From positions 832,328-896,327 of the forward strand of contig NZ_CP024808.1 of NCBI RefSeq assembly GCF_002787055.1: 64,000 bases of DNA, read 5' to 3'. The notes under the pieces were generated by a model. That model saw only the letters and a list, made by a program, of their open reading frames with translations, had not been told where the DNA came from and did not search any database. A program made the translations under genes and the position numbers. The DNA is from Candidatus Nitrosotenuis aquarius. GTDB taxonomy: Archaea > Thermoproteota > Nitrososphaeria > Nitrososphaerales > Nitrosopumilaceae. This document shows positions 8,666-17,784 of this stretch, one piece after another (the first letter of the stretch is position 1; the number at the start of each line of letters is the position of its first letter).

Positions 8666-9438
8666 AGTCTGATCACTTGGAGAGATGTGGTGCTCAGCAG
8701 GTCAAGTACTTTTTGTTTATGAGGACCCAAGCCTGCCCAATCAAGGAGTGCTGTTTTTGCTTCCTTGTTTTGCGACATTATATGTGAGAAGAGCTCGTCG
8801 TCTAGGAATTCCAATGCATGTTTTGGCATCACCGTTCCTAACGCATGGGCTCCGTGGATCATCTCCTCTGTGAATTTTTCTGGATAATGCGTGCTGCCAA
8901 AGCAGATAGCAACTGGGGATTTTTTGATTGGCTCGGACATTGTTTCTAGTACTAGCTTTGCCACAGAATTGCACAGGGACTCGTCTGCCCATTGCTTTTC
9001 TGTTGTGCCAATTTCGATGAAAATTGTCGGCTTCGATAGTGCGGTCGGTCCATGGTGCGTTGCCTCTATTATTACTTGAAAGTCGGAAAAAGAATTCTTG
9101 TTTTGGTGCAATTTTTGCATGTAGGCCTTTTGCAGGTGAGGATGAGGAATTGCCACTTGTCTTTCGTTTCCGCCAAACTGGGCAGTCGAGAAATTTCCTG
9201 TACTGTGACAGGTAAGTGCAAGCTCGCCTGACTGGGCGGCGTGTTTTGATAGAAAAACAAATCCGTCATAGTGATGTTTTTGCTCCAGCCAGTCTGCAGA
9301 AATCGCAGGGCTGGAAATTATGGCCAAGTCGAAATTTTTACCCCTGAAAACATCGCCGTCTTTTGTCATGTTTTTTGAGAGAAACTTTGCCATGTTGTGC
9401 CCTGCTGGGTCTTGCTCGTATGCAACCAGTAGTTCCAT
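8662..9438 (-). CDS. dtdA: D-aminoacyl-tRNA deacylase, archaeal DtdA type
   Basis: Hydrolyses D-amino acids wrongly attached to tRNA. The 258 residues start MELLVAYEQDPAGHNMAKFL and contain EATHHGPTALSKPTIFIEIGTTEKQW, the conserved core of the archaeal/plant family, plus a later CFGSTHYPEKFTE segment. The open frame extends 41 codons further upstream, but that extension runs across the promoter region; ATG 9438 is chosen because a TATA-like element (near 9465 on this strand) lies about 27 nt before it. Divergent from secE. Confidence 0.88.
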   Translation of the reverse strand: MELLVAYEQDPAGHNMAKFLSKNMTKDGDVFRGKNFDLAIISSPAISADWLEQKHHYDGFVFLSKHAAQSGELALTCHSTGNFSTAQFGGNERQVAIPHPHLQKAYMQKLHQNKNSFSDFQVIIEATHHGPTALSKPTIFIEIGTTEKQWADESLCNSVAKLVLETMSEPIKKSPVAICFGSTHYPEKFTEEMIHGAHALGTVMPKHALEFLDDELFSHIMSQNKEAKTALLDWAGLGPHKQKVLDLLSTTSLQVIRL

Positions 9439-9445
9439 GTCCCAA

Positions 9446-9469
9446 AAAATATAAGGACACCATATTAAA
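9446..9469. promoter_or_regulatory. Divergent promoter region between dtdA and secE
   Basis: AATATAAG at 9448-9455 is centred about 27 nt before the secE ATG. On the other strand GTTTAATATG near 9465 is about 27 nt before the dtdA ATG at 9438. The two core promoters interleave inside a 39-bp gap, leaving no room for 5' leaders. Confidence 0.5.
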
Positions 9470-9477
9470 CTCCACCA

Positions 9478-9648
9478 ATGGATCTGAATCAAACCATAAA
9501 GAACATGGTAAACACCATGAAGCTTGCCAAAAAGTCCGACAAGGAGGACTATATGCAGCACCTAAGGCTAGTTCTCTTGGGAATAGGCGGTATCGGGGCG
9601 ATTGGATTTATAATTCAGTTTGTATTTTCGGTCTTCAGATTCGGATAG
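9478..9648 (+). CDS. secE: Protein translocase subunit SecE/Sec61-gamma
   Basis: Small subunit of the SecYE translocon. The frame gives 56 residues beginning MDLNQTIKNMVNTMKLAKKS, a charged amphipathic N-terminal part, then one membrane helix (LVLLGIGGIGAIGFIIQFVFSVF) ending RFG. This is the typical archaeal SecE layout and length. The stop is followed directly by the ATG of spt5 (0-bp gap). secE next to spt5/nusG is a conserved order in archaea and bacteria. Confidence 0.9.
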   Translation: MDLNQTIKNMVNTMKLAKKSDKEDYMQHLRLVLLGIGGIGAIGFIIQFVFSVFRFG

Positions 9649-10113
9649 ATGGAATTGTCTCAAGAAATCAAAACTCATCTTTTTGCAATAAGGACCACGG
9701 GAGGTCAGGAAAAGGTAGTCATGAACCTGCTCCAAAGCAAGATTAACAACGGCCAGATCAATCTGTATTCAGTTTTACTAGTGGATAATCTCAAAGGGTA
9801 TATCGTAGTTGAGGCAAAGGATGCAAACTCGGCATTCAACTCCTTACAAGGAATAAGGCACATCCGCGGACAGCTCCGTGGCGAAATGGAATTCAAAGAC
9901 ATTGAAGGATACCTCGTTACAAAGAGCACCGCACCTACAATTGCAGTAGATAACGTAGTTGAGATCATCGGCGGTCCATTCAAGGGCATGAAGGCAACAG
10001 TAACTAGAGTAGACAATGACAAGCAAGAAGCAACAGTCATTTTGCTTGACGCGCCATACCAACTTCCGGTAACTGTAGACTCTAACTATCTGAAAATATC
10101 TACATCCGCTTAG
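9649..10113 (+). CDS. spt5: Transcription elongation factor Spt5 (NusG homologue)
   Basis: Binds the RNA polymerase clamp, partnered by Spt4, to promote processivity. The 154 residues hold an NGN domain (LFAIRTTGGQEKVVMNLL, then the RHIRGQLRGEM loop) and a C-terminal KOW domain starting VVEIIGGPFKGMKATVTRVD. Both are complete. Follows secE without a gap; rpl11 begins 34 bp downstream with its own TATA-like element. Confidence 0.95.
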   Translation: MELSQEIKTHLFAIRTTGGQEKVVMNLLQSKINNGQINLYSVLLVDNLKGYIVVEAKDANSAFNSLQGIRHIRGQLRGEMEFKDIEGYLVTKSTAPTIAVDNVVEIIGGPFKGMKATVTRVDNDKQEATVILLDAPYQLPVTVDSNYLKISTSA

Positions 10114-10147
10114 GAAGGATTAAATCGTCATCTAAAAGAGCACAAAT

Positions 10148-10630
10148 ATGGCCGATACACAAACAGTTTCTGCACTAGTAACAGGTGGAGGCGCATCCGC
10201 AGGTCCACCATTAGGTCCAGCATTGGGTCCACTAGGTGTCAATATCATGGAAATCATCAAGGCCATCAACGACAAAACAGCAGACTTTGAGGGAATGAAG
10301 GTTCCAGTCACAGTATCAGTCGATACCAAGACCAAAAAATGGGAAGTGACTGTCGGAATTCCATCGGCATCTGCACTTCTTCTAAAGGAGGCAGGAATTC
10401 AAAAAGGCTCTGGAACCAGCGGCGCGACATGGGTTGGCGACATCAAGGTAGATTCCATTGTCAAAGTTGCCAAGGCAAAACTAGAATCATCATATGCTAC
10501 TTCGATAAAGTCAGTTGCAAAAGAAGTTGCAGGAACCTGCGTATCTTTGGGAATCAAAATAGAAGGCAAAAACCCCAAGGAATTTGCTGCCGATGTAAAC
10601 GCAGGAAAATACGACGATAAACTAAAGTAA
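10148..10630 (+). CDS. rpl11: Large ribosomal subunit protein L11
   Basis: Part of the GTPase-associated centre of the 50S subunit. The 160 residues show the L11 N-terminal motif SALVTGGGASAGPPLGPALGPLGVNIM and the C-terminal rRNA-binding domain (KSVAKEVAGTCVSLGIKIEGK). ATTAAAT near 10122 is about 26 nt upstream, so it may also be transcribed alone. It ends 1 bp from the convergent Lrp gene, which separates it from rpl1-rpl10. Confidence 0.96.
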   Translation: MADTQTVSALVTGGGASAGPPLGPALGPLGVNIMEIIKAINDKTADFEGMKVPVTVSVDTKTKKWEVTVGIPSASALLLKEAGIQKGSGTSGATWVGDIKVDSIVKVAKAKLESSYATSIKSVAKEVAGTCVSLGIKIEGKNPKEFAADVNAGKYDDKLK

Positions 10631-10631
10631 A

Positions 10632-11150
10632 TTATTTAGCTACTAGATACGACGGCTCTTTGTCCGTTTTTTGCAGTTCCACGAAGGTTTCCGTACTCTG
10701 TATTCCTTCTATTTTGCCGATTTTCTCAATTACTATGGTGTGGAGCTCTTCTAGATTTTCTGCGTGGACAGAGACCATGATGTCAAATCTGCCGGTTACT
10801 TCAGATATTGACACTATTTCTGGGGTTTGGAGTAGTTGCTTGTGAATTGCATCCTTTAGTTTTGGGTCCCGGTTGATGCCAATTGTTGCCTTGACGCCTA
10901 TTCCCAACTGGGACTCATCCACCATGATTGTGAACTTTTTGATTAGTTTCTTTTTTGTGAGGCGCTTTATCCTGGAATACAGAACAGAGGCGTTTATCCC
11001 CATTTTCTTGGACAGATTTGGAACCGAGATGCTTCCATCGCGAGTAAGCTCGTATAGGAGCTTCATGTCCAGATCATCTAGTTTATGCAATGTTTTCAAA
11101 AGAGTCGGTTTGATGTTAATAAACGTAGGTTTAGGCGTGGAAAATTGCAC
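10632..11150 (-). CDS. Lrp/AsnC-family transcriptional regulator
   Basis: DNA-binding regulator of 172 residues: a helix-turn-helix (DDLDMKLLYELTRDGSISVPNLSKKMGINASVLYSRIKRL) and a C-terminal RAM ligand/oligomerisation domain (IVSISEVTGRFDIMVSVHAENLEELHTIVIEKIGKIEGIQSTETFV). The first 25 or so residues before LDDLDMK may be an extension if a later start is used. It sits between rpl11 and rpl1 on the opposite strand and so splits a usual ribosomal cluster. Its targets and effector are unknown; local regulation of the ribosomal genes is possible but not shown. Confidence 0.85.
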   Translation of the reverse strand: MQFSTPKPTFINIKPTLLKTLHKLDDLDMKLLYELTRDGSISVPNLSKKMGINASVLYSRIKRLTKKKLIKKFTIMVDESQLGIGVKATIGINRDPKLKDAIHKQLLQTPEIVSISEVTGRFDIMVSVHAENLEELHTIVIEKIGKIEGIQSTETFVELQKTDKEPSYLVAK

Positions 11151-11225
11151 ATAATGTAATACGCTGCGTGGAAATTAGAAAATTTTACATTTTCCTGCAA
11201 AACCCGTGCCTGCCAACACTAACGA

Positions 11226-11233
11226 TTTTAAAG
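11226..11233 (+). promoter_or_regulatory. TATA-like box of rpl1-rpl10
   Basis: TTTTAAAG centred about 27 nt before the rpl1 TTG start. The spacing implies a leaderless transcript and supports the non-ATG start. Confidence 0.5.
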
Positions 11234-11255
11234 AGGCCTTTTTGCAAGATTTTCG

Positions 11256-11912
11256 TTGATCAACGAAGCTGAGCTAGCTAAAATGATAAAGGATGCCAAG
11301 GACACTGACAAAGAACGCAAGTTCAAGCAGACCTTGGAAATGTACGTCATCCTAAAGGATATTGACGTAAAGAAAGGCTTTGCCATGAACGAGACAATTC
11401 AGCTTCCAAAGAAACTCTCCAAGCCAACAACGGTTTGTGTTATGGCGGGAGGAGACATGGGCCTCAAGGCAAAGAGCGCAAATGCCGACAGAGTAGTTTC
11501 TGGTGATGAGCTAAACACACTTGCGGCAAACAAGCGAGAGGCTCGCAAATTTATCAATAATTATGATTTCTTTTTGGCAGACACACAACTCATGACAACA
11601 GTCGGTAAGGTGCTAGGTCAGCTGTTGGGTCCAAGAGGAAAAATGCCAATCCCAGTTCCATTTAATGCACCAATAGAATCATTCCTTGACAGATTTAGAT
11701 CATCGATTCGAGTAAAGGTAAAAAATTCCTTGTCCATGTCATGCAAAATTGGAGATGAGTCCATGGATGACGGCGACCTGGCAGCAAACGCTCATGCAGT
11801 ACTAAACGCAATTGAGAAAAAACTTCCAAGCGGGGACAAGAACATTAGAAGAATTATTGTAAAGACGTCAATGGGCAAGCCAGTAAAACAAGTACAGCAG
11901 GCGAGAAAGTAA
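11256..11912 (+). CDS. rpl1: Large ribosomal subunit protein L1
   Basis: L1-stalk protein of the 50S subunit, 218 residues. It carries the archaeal L1 signature around GKVLGQLLGPRGKMPIPVP and an RNA-binding core split by the second domain. The start is TTG (INEAELAKMIKDAKD), supported by a TATA-like box about 27 nt upstream. rpl10 starts at the next base, so the two form an operon. L1 of methanogens represses its own mRNA; no leader for such a site is visible here. Confidence 0.95.
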   Translation: MINEAELAKMIKDAKDTDKERKFKQTLEMYVILKDIDVKKGFAMNETIQLPKKLSKPTTVCVMAGGDMGLKAKSANADRVVSGDELNTLAANKREARKFINNYDFFLADTQLMTTVGKVLGQLLGPRGKMPIPVPFNAPIESFLDRFRSSIRVKVKNSLSMSCKIGDESMDDGDLAANAHAVLNAIEKKLPSGDKNIRRIIVKTSMGKPVKQVQQARK

Positions 11913-12779
11913 ATGCACGAGAACAGAACAACTTATCCTGCAAAAAAGACAAGAATGTACCAGCAGCTGCAAGAACTTCCAGCAAAATACAAAGTAACTG
12001 CCCTTGTCAGAATGGAAAAGGTCCGCTCATCACAAATGTTGCCACTAAGAAAAAAATTCCTAGGCCAAGTCGAAATCATTAGCATCAAAGACAAGGTAGC
12101 ACAAAAGGCACTCGAAAAGCTAAACATTCCTGGAATTGCAAAGATGGTAGAAGCCCTGACAGGTCAGTGTGTTTTGATGTTTACAAACATGTCACCATTC
12201 AAACTCAATGTGTTACTAGGCAAGAACAAAATCATGATGTTCGGTCGTGGTGGGGACATTGCAAGTGTAGATATCAACGTACCAGCAAAGAACACAGGCA
12301 TTGCTCCAGGTCCAATGCTTACTGAATTCAAGGAAGCTGGCATTCCAACCAAAATCGACCAGGGAACAATTTGGATTCTAAAGGATTCTACTCCAGTCAA
12401 AAAGGGTCAGCCAATTCCTGACAAACTTGCAACATTACTGCAAAAGCTAGACATCAAGTCAGTAGAGGCAGGAGTCCTACTTGATGCGGCACTAGAAGAA
12501 GGAATCCAGTACAAGCGAGAAGAACTGATAATCGACCTAGAATCATACAGAGGCCTATTTGCACAAGCACACCAAGAAGCAGTATCACTGTCTATTGAGG
12601 CAGGATACATCACAAAGGACAACATCAAACAAGTCTTGGCAAAGGCTGCACATGGCTCACGATCCGTTGCGATCGAGGCAGGCTACATCACAGAAGATAT
12701 CAAAGAAGCAGTCCTCCAAAAAGCAAATGCCCAAGCCCAGTCTGTTGCCTCAAAGGCAAAAGGCTACACTCCTGCTTAG
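11913..12779 (+). CDS. rpl10: Large ribosomal subunit protein L10 (P0)
   Basis: Stalk base protein that anchors L12 dimers, 288 residues. The N-terminal rRNA-binding domain is followed by an insertion domain (FGRGGDIASVDINVPAKNTGIAPGPMLTEFKEAGIPTKIDQGTIWI) and C-terminal helices that carry the L12 dimers (two similar segments around SIEAGYITKDNIKQVL and AIEAGYITEDIKEAVL). The tail ends SKAKGYTPA. It lacks the charged GLxxLFG end common in other archaeal P0 proteins, although L12 here has it. Starts directly after rpl1. Confidence 0.95.
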   Translation: MHENRTTYPAKKTRMYQQLQELPAKYKVTALVRMEKVRSSQMLPLRKKFLGQVEIISIKDKVAQKALEKLNIPGIAKMVEALTGQCVLMFTNMSPFKLNVLLGKNKIMMFGRGGDIASVDINVPAKNTGIAPGPMLTEFKEAGIPTKIDQGTIWILKDSTPVKKGQPIPDKLATLLQKLDIKSVEAGVLLDAALEEGIQYKREELIIDLESYRGLFAQAHQEAVSLSIEAGYITKDNIKQVLAKAAHGSRSVAIEAGYITEDIKEAVLQKANAQAQSVASKAKGYTPA

Positions 12780-12781
12780 AA

Positions 12782-13411
12782 TTATTTTTCTCGCGCCCTA
12801 GGCAAATTCCAGTTGTACTTCATAGCTACCAGTCTTAGTATTGTAGTCACTATGATTCCAATGATTGACGTCAGGTATAGTGGGATTTCTGCCACAAGCA
12901 ACCCATAGAATATTACAACTCCGACAAAGCTTGCGGTGACATATAGTTCTTTTATAAAAATGAACGGCACCTCATTTACAAAGACATCTCGCAGTATTCC
13001 ACCGCCTACTGCTGTCAGAATGCCTGCAAATGCGATTGCCAAAAAGTTCAGGCCGAAAATATGGTACGCAAATGTCGCTCCAGTAATTGAAAATACTCCA
13101 AGACCAATTGCGTCAAATTTCAGAAACAGGTTCCAGTGCTTTTTGAGATACGGGTGCAAAAAGAACAGAGCAACGCCAGAGGCCACGCTGATTCCAACAT
13201 ATAGTGGATCTACTATGGAGTTTGGCGGAAATCTGCCGATTATCACATCACGGATTGTTCCGCCTGCCACACCCGTAATTATTGACAGAATCAAAATCCC
13301 GACAATGTCTGACTTGTGCTCGATTGCCTTGAACGCGCCAGTTACTGCAAAGGCCATTGTGCCAAAAAGATCAAAGACATAGATCAGAAACAGAAACGGT
13401 GTGTCTGCCAC
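12782..13411 (-). CDS. UPF0126/TRIC-type membrane protein
   Basis: Integral membrane protein of 209 residues with about seven helices. It has two copies of the family repeat, each with a glycine-rich kinked segment: GIIRD-like TGVAGGTIRDVIIG and AVGGGILRDVFVN. Members form trimeric cation channels resembling eukaryotic TRIC; the physiological role in archaea is unknown. It lies on the opposite strand between rpl10 and rpl12, in a place where those two genes are normally adjacent, and converges on rpl10 with 2 bp between them. Confidence 0.85.
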   Translation of the reverse strand: MADTPFLFLIYVFDLFGTMAFAVTGAFKAIEHKSDIVGILILSIITGVAGGTIRDVIIGRFPPNSIVDPLYVGISVASGVALFFLHPYLKKHWNLFLKFDAIGLGVFSITGATFAYHIFGLNFLAIAFAGILTAVGGGILRDVFVNEVPFIFIKELYVTASFVGVVIFYGLLVAEIPLYLTSIIGIIVTTILRLVAMKYNWNLPRAREK

Positions 13412-13465
13412 TATACCGTATGGTATATTGTGCTAGATAAAGGTAAAAATGAAAATTTTGAGGAA

Positions 13466-13771
13466 TTAACCGAATAGTGAAGCGAGGCCTTCCATTGCTT
13501 GCTCTTCAGATTTACCTGCTGGAGCTTCTTCTTTCTTTGCCTCAGCTGCTGGAGCTGCGCCACCTGCACTTGCTGCTGGAGCTGCTGCAACGGCAACTGG
13601 AGCTGCCTTGATTGCTTCTTCAATGTTTACATCAGCTAGTGCAGAAACCAATGCCTTTACTTGGGCATCACTTACTTCTGCGCCTGCTGCTTTGATAACA
13701 CTACTAACGTTAGCTTCGTTAATTTCCTTCTTTAGTTTGTGCAAAATTAATGCAGCGTAAACGTATTCCAT
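13466..13771 (-). CDS. rpl12: Large ribosomal subunit protein L12 (P1-like stalk protein)
   Basis: Acidic stalk protein that recruits translational GTPases. The 101 residues start [22 protein letters not shown], followed by a Val/Ala-rich dimerisation domain, an Ala/Gly hinge and the conserved C-terminal tail MEGLASLFG that contacts elongation factors. On the opposite strand from rpl10 and with its own TATA-like element (near 13798, 27 nt upstream), so its expression is uncoupled from rpl1-rpl10. Confidence 0.94.
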   Translation of the reverse strand: MEYVYAALILHKLKKEINEANVSSVIKAAGAEVSDAQVKALVSALADVNIEEAIKAAPVAVAAAPAASAGGAAPAAEAKKEEAPAGKSEEQAMEGLASLFG

Positions 13772-13810
13772 TGTATCGTGACTTTTTTTGGGGATAATAT
13801 AAAACTACGT

Positions 13811-14323
13811 CTAGTTTAGGATTTTGAGGCTTCTACATACAGAATAGAGATTCTGCTTTAGGTTCTTGTCGTATAGAGTATCCATTCTTTGCTTGAGTAT
13901 TCTCTTTGCCTGGTCGCGCTCTGCTCCTTCTGGTAGTGATAATACATTGTTGATCAGCTCTGGCAGCGATTCGCGAATCCAGCCGTCCAGAACATAGAAT
14001 GATTTTTCAGACATTTCCACCACATTGTTTTCCTTGACATTGAGGGTGTCATTGAATGTGTCATGCTCGGTTCTGTATACTAGTCCGAGAATGCAGCTTT
14101 CCGGTGTTGGGTTTTTGAGAATTTCTTCGGATCTTGGCCCTGCCTTTCCCTGTGAGACTTTATTTTTGAGGCCTGCCATGTTTATGATTAGGCCGCTAAC
14201 GCCGATTTTGTCTCCGTCGATTCCAGTTACTGCGCCGACGATCACATTGGTGTATTGACCGTCTGGCTTTGTCGCAAAGACATAGCTGCCTTCTTGGAGC
14301 TGTTTTGGTTTTCGGCCGAACAT
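13811..14323 (-). CDS. Unknown soluble protein, 170 residues
   Basis: Not recognised. Starts MFGRKPKQLQEGSYVF. The first third looks like a small beta-barrel (VIVGAVTGIDGDKIGVSGLIINM); the rest is helical (SLPELINNVLSLPEGAERDQAKRILKQRMDTLYDKNLKQNLYSVCRSL). No signal peptide, membrane helix or cysteine cluster. A TATA-like element near 14352 is about 28 nt upstream, supporting the start and a single-gene transcript. It lies behind rpl12 on the same strand with a 39-bp gap. Confidence 0.8.
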   Translation of the reverse strand: MFGRKPKQLQEGSYVFATKPDGQYTNVIVGAVTGIDGDKIGVSGLIINMAGLKNKVSQGKAGPRSEEILKNPTPESCILGLVYRTEHDTFNDTLNVKENNVVEMSEKSFYVLDGWIRESLPELINNVLSLPEGAERDQAKRILKQRMDTLYDKNLKQNLYSVCRSLKILN

Positions 14324-14472
14324 TGATCAAATTGTAAAACTTGCGTATTTAATTGATCCTAAACGGAGTTCTGTTAATTACTTGGAGGTTGGGCTTCTGA
14401 AATCCTTCGTGTTAATTTTCGGAGATTTGAGTGATTAGTGAACCCTAATTTTTTGTGCCAAGTTTTAGAAGT

Positions 14473-14940
14473 TTAATCAAACGTTAACTCTTGAGGAAAA
14501 AATACATCATTTGCAATATTATATTCAATAGTTTCAAAATATTCAAAGCCCATTATGTCTTGATAACTGATTTTCATCGTTACTGGATCTTTACTTTTTT
14601 GTATGTTTGTTGCTTTGAATGCCATTCCTTGTTCCTTCTTTAGTCTTGGAATTGGAGTCTGATGGGCTGAGCCATTTTTATCTAACACTTCGATTTTTAC
14701 ATTTAATGCATCACCGATCCCAAAATTTTTTATTATAAACTGATAGTGATGATGCTCATCATCTTCACCTATCTTACTATGATGAATTGTTGTGGGTCGC
14801 GGTCTTATCATAGTTCGTGACATTTCTTTTGTAGCGTCACTAACTTGTTCAGTTGCCTTAACAACATTTCTAGTGGCTTTGTAGAGTGCGACTGTTGCTA
14901 TGGCTACTAAAAACGAACTAAATGCAACACAGTTATCCAC
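14473..14940 (-). CDS. Unknown membrane-anchored protein, 155 residues
   Basis: One N-terminal membrane helix (CVAFSSFLVAIATVALYKAT) is followed by a coiled segment (VVKATEQVSDATKEMSRTM) and a predicted extra-membrane beta domain, including HYQFIIKNFGIGDALNVKIEVLDKNGS, which resembles immunoglobulin-like CARDB-type domains. No catalytic motif is visible. Stands alone with about 130-150 bp non-coding on each side; nothing else was seen in those gaps. Confidence 0.7.
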   Translation of the reverse strand: MDNCVAFSSFLVAIATVALYKATRNVVKATEQVSDATKEMSRTMIRPRPTTIHHSKIGEDDEHHHYQFIIKNFGIGDALNVKIEVLDKNGSAHQTPIPRLKKEQGMAFKATNIQKSKDPVTMKISYQDIMGFEYFETIEYNIANDVFFPQELTFD

Positions 14941-15075
14941 GATTCGTTTATTTCCAATAAGATTACTTCGCTGAAGGTTTCTAATAGAGGTTTTTGGTTA
15001 GTTTTTTTTAGATGCCAATTTGATCAAACTCTAAACGGTAATTCTTAATATTAGTCAGCCAGAGTTTTCTTCAGA

Positions 15076-17784
15076 ATGAACAAGGATGAGATTCTTGCCA
15101 AGTTTTCGGCAGAGCCGGAGCGGTATTACAAAATCAGATTGTTCCAAGAGCAGGGCTTTGCAAGAAAATCATGCAGTGTTTGCAAGAGATTTTTTTGGAC
15201 TTTGGATTCTGCCAGACACGCTTGCCCTGATCACTCTGATGACACTTATTCGTTCATTGGCAATCCGCCGACATCAAAACGATTTGACTATACCGAAGCC
15301 TGGAAGCAGGTAGAATCATTTTTTGTCAAAAATGGCCACACTTCAATTAGCCGCTATCCTGTTGTGTGTCGATGGCGAGACGACCTGTATTTTACTATAG
15401 CATCCATTGTTGATTTTCAAAGAGTCATGGGCTCCAAGGTCGTGTTCGAATTTCCTGCAAACCCCCTAGTTGTTCCGCAGACATGCCTTCGCTTCAAGGA
15501 TATAGAAAATGTTGGAGTAACCGGTAGGCACTTTTCCAGCTTTTGCATGATTGGCCAGCACAGCATCCCAAACAACAAGGGCTACTGGAAGGACGAGTGT
15601 GTTGATCTTGACTTTAGGTTACTGACTGAATCATTTGGAATAAACAAAAACGAGATCACGTTTGTAGAAGATGTCTGGGCCGGCGGTGGCTCGTTTGGCT
15701 CTTCACTGGAATATTATGTCAGAGGATTAGAGCTTGGAAACGCAGTCTTTACTGAATTTCAGGGAGAGCTTGGAAACCACACAACACTAGACCAGAAAAT
15801 CATAGACATGGGTGCAGGCCTGGAAAGATTCGCGTGGATTACAATGGGAACGCCGACTGCCTATGACTGCTGTTTTGGCCCAATCACGCAAAAACTATTC
15901 CAAAAAATAGGAATCGATACTGACTCGCAAATCCTGACAAAATACTTTACTGAAATTGCAAGAAATCTGGAGAAATTCCCAGATTTATCCCAAGTAAGAA
16001 AGGCCGCAATCAAGGCATCCAATTTGTCAGAGAATCACCTATCCAAGATGATTACACCACTTGAAGGCCTATACATGATTGCAGACCATCTGCGAACACT
16101 GATCTTTGCAATATCGGACGGCGCATTGCCAAGCAATGTAGGTGGCGGATACAATCTCAGAATCATCCTGCGAAGAATAATGGCTACAATAGACAGACTA
16201 GGACTAAAATTGGATCTGGACGAGCTGATTGATGCCCACATTGACTATCTCAAGCATACATATCCAGAACTGGAACAATACCGAGCCGAAGTCAAGACCA
16301 TCATCAACATAGAAGTCGGCAGATACCACGAGTCAAAATCCAGAATGGAAAAAATTGCGCAAAACCTCAAGGCTCAGAAAAAAACACTAAACGTAGACGA
16401 CATGATCCGCCTATACGAATCAGACGGAGTAACACCGGACTATCTCAAAGAATATGACGTGATATCAGAAATTCCTGACAGCTTTTACAGTAAACTGTCT
16501 GATCTGCACCAGTCTGAGAAGAAAAAAGCTACAGAGGAATTTGACCTAGCTGGAATTGCAGACACTGATCTGTTATTTTACAAAGACGATCCGCCAAAAT
16601 TTGACGCCAAGGTACTCAAGGTAATCAAGGGAAAATTTGTCATCCTAGACAAGACGTCATTTTATGCAAGGGGTGGAGGACAGGAACCAGACCATGGAAA
16701 GATCAACGGCCAAGACGTTGTAGATGTAACAAAGCACGGCAATGTTGTGTTACATGAGATCAAGGGGACTGCGCCAAAGGAAGGCGATACTATACATTGT
16801 GAGATTGATGTTGCAAGGCGCACAAACATAACAAAACACCACACCAGCACCCACGTGGTAAACTCGTCTGCAAGAAATGTCTTGGGTTCTTGGGTCTGGC
16901 AGCATTCTGCATACAAAGAAAAAGACTATGGAAGACTGGACGTGACACATCATTCCAGTTTGTCAGACGATGAGGTCAAAAAAATTGAAAACTATGCAAA
17001 CATGATAATTCAGAAAAACCTTCCAGTTACAATACAGGAATACGAGCGCGGCCAGGCAGAACAGACATTCGGATTTAGGATATACCAGGGGGGAGTTGTG
17101 CCTGTCAAGGCAGTTCGAATCGTCAAGATAGAAGACTTTGATGTTGAGGCTTGCGGTGGAACACATGTCAAAAGAACAGGCGATCTTGGATTAATCAAAA
17201 TCACAAAGACAGAGAGAATTCAGGATGGAGTGATTCGAATGGAGTTTGTGTCAGGCCAAGCTGCAATTGACTTTGTGCAAAAGCAGGAAGGCGATGTAAT
17301 GAACATAATAAAATCACTTGGAACAAACAGAGAAAAATTGCTAAAGTCGTTTGAGCATGCAATGACTGACTCGGAAGCCGCCAAGAAAAAGCTAAAGCAG
17401 CTAATCAAGCGAACAAGCACAACATCCGCAAAAGAGGCAATAGAGTCAGCCAAAGTTTTTGGTCCTGTAAAATTCTATAATATAATAGAAGAAGAACTGG
17501 ATGATGAATTCCACATTGCAGTAGGCGATGAGGCAATCAAGGCAGACCCAACTCTGATTTATTGTGCATTGATTGTGAAAGGATCTGGAATTAGAATAAT
17601 CGTGTTTGCCGGAGAAAAGGCAAGCTTCAAGGCAGGAGATCTAGTCAAAGAGATCTCGTCCAAGCTTGGCGGCTCTGGCGGAGGTGATGCAAGATTTGGC
17701 CAGGGCGGCGGAAAAGACACATCAAAGCTAAATGACGCATTGGACCACGCAGAATTTTTAATCAAAAAGACAGTGAACGCATGA
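15076..17784 (+). CDS. alaS: Alanyl-tRNA synthetase, archaeal type
   Basis: Charges tRNA-Ala with alanine. The 902 residues have the archaeal order: N-terminal zinc-binding extension (CSVCKRFFWTLDSARHACPDH), class II catalytic core, editing domain with the HHTSTH metal motif (16835-16853) and the CGGTHV motif (17152-17169), and a C-terminal oligomerisation domain ending GGDARFGQGGGKD. All editing ligands are present. A TATA-like element (ATTCTTAATA, 15041-15050) lies 28 nt upstream. The stop overlaps the leuS ATG by 4 bp, giving a two-gene synthetase operon. Confidence 0.97.
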   Translation: MNKDEILAKFSAEPERYYKIRLFQEQGFARKSCSVCKRFFWTLDSARHACPDHSDDTYSFIGNPPTSKRFDYTEAWKQVESFFVKNGHTSISRYPVVCRWRDDLYFTIASIVDFQRVMGSKVVFEFPANPLVVPQTCLRFKDIENVGVTGRHFSSFCMIGQHSIPNNKGYWKDECVDLDFRLLTESFGINKNEITFVEDVWAGGGSFGSSLEYYVRGLELGNAVFTEFQGELGNHTTLDQKIIDMGAGLERFAWITMGTPTAYDCCFGPITQKLFQKIGIDTDSQILTKYFTEIARNLEKFPDLSQVRKAAIKASNLSENHLSKMITPLEGLYMIADHLRTLIFAISDGALPSNVGGGYNLRIILRRIMATIDRLGLKLDLDELIDAHIDYLKHTYPELEQYRAEVKTIINIEVGRYHESKSRMEKIAQNLKAQKKTLNVDDMIRLYESDGVTPDYLKEYDVISEIPDSFYSKLSDLHQSEKKKATEEFDLAGIADTDLLFYKDDPPKFDAKVLKVIKGKFVILDKTSFYARGGGQEPDHGKINGQDVVDVTKHGNVVLHEIKGTAPKEGDTIHCEIDVARRTNITKHHTSTHVVNSSARNVLGSWVWQHSAYKEKDYGRLDVTHHSSLSDDEVKKIENYANMIIQKNLPVTIQEYERGQAEQTFGFRIYQGGVVPVKAVRIVKIEDFDVEACGGTHVKRTGDLGLIKITKTERIQDGVIRMEFVSGQAAIDFVQKQEGDVMNIIKSLGTNREKLLKSFEHAMTDSEAAKKKLKQLIKRTSTTSAKEAIESAKVFGPVKFYNIIEEELDDEFHIAVGDEAIKADPTLIYCALIVKGSGIRIIVFAGEKASFKAGDLVKEISSKLGGSGGGDARFGQGGGKDTSKLNDALDHAEFLIKKTVNA

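Noticed and set aside
9439-9561. 41-codon upstream extension of dtdA
   Set aside because: It runs through the secE/dtdA promoters into secE; the family starts at MELLVAYEQD.
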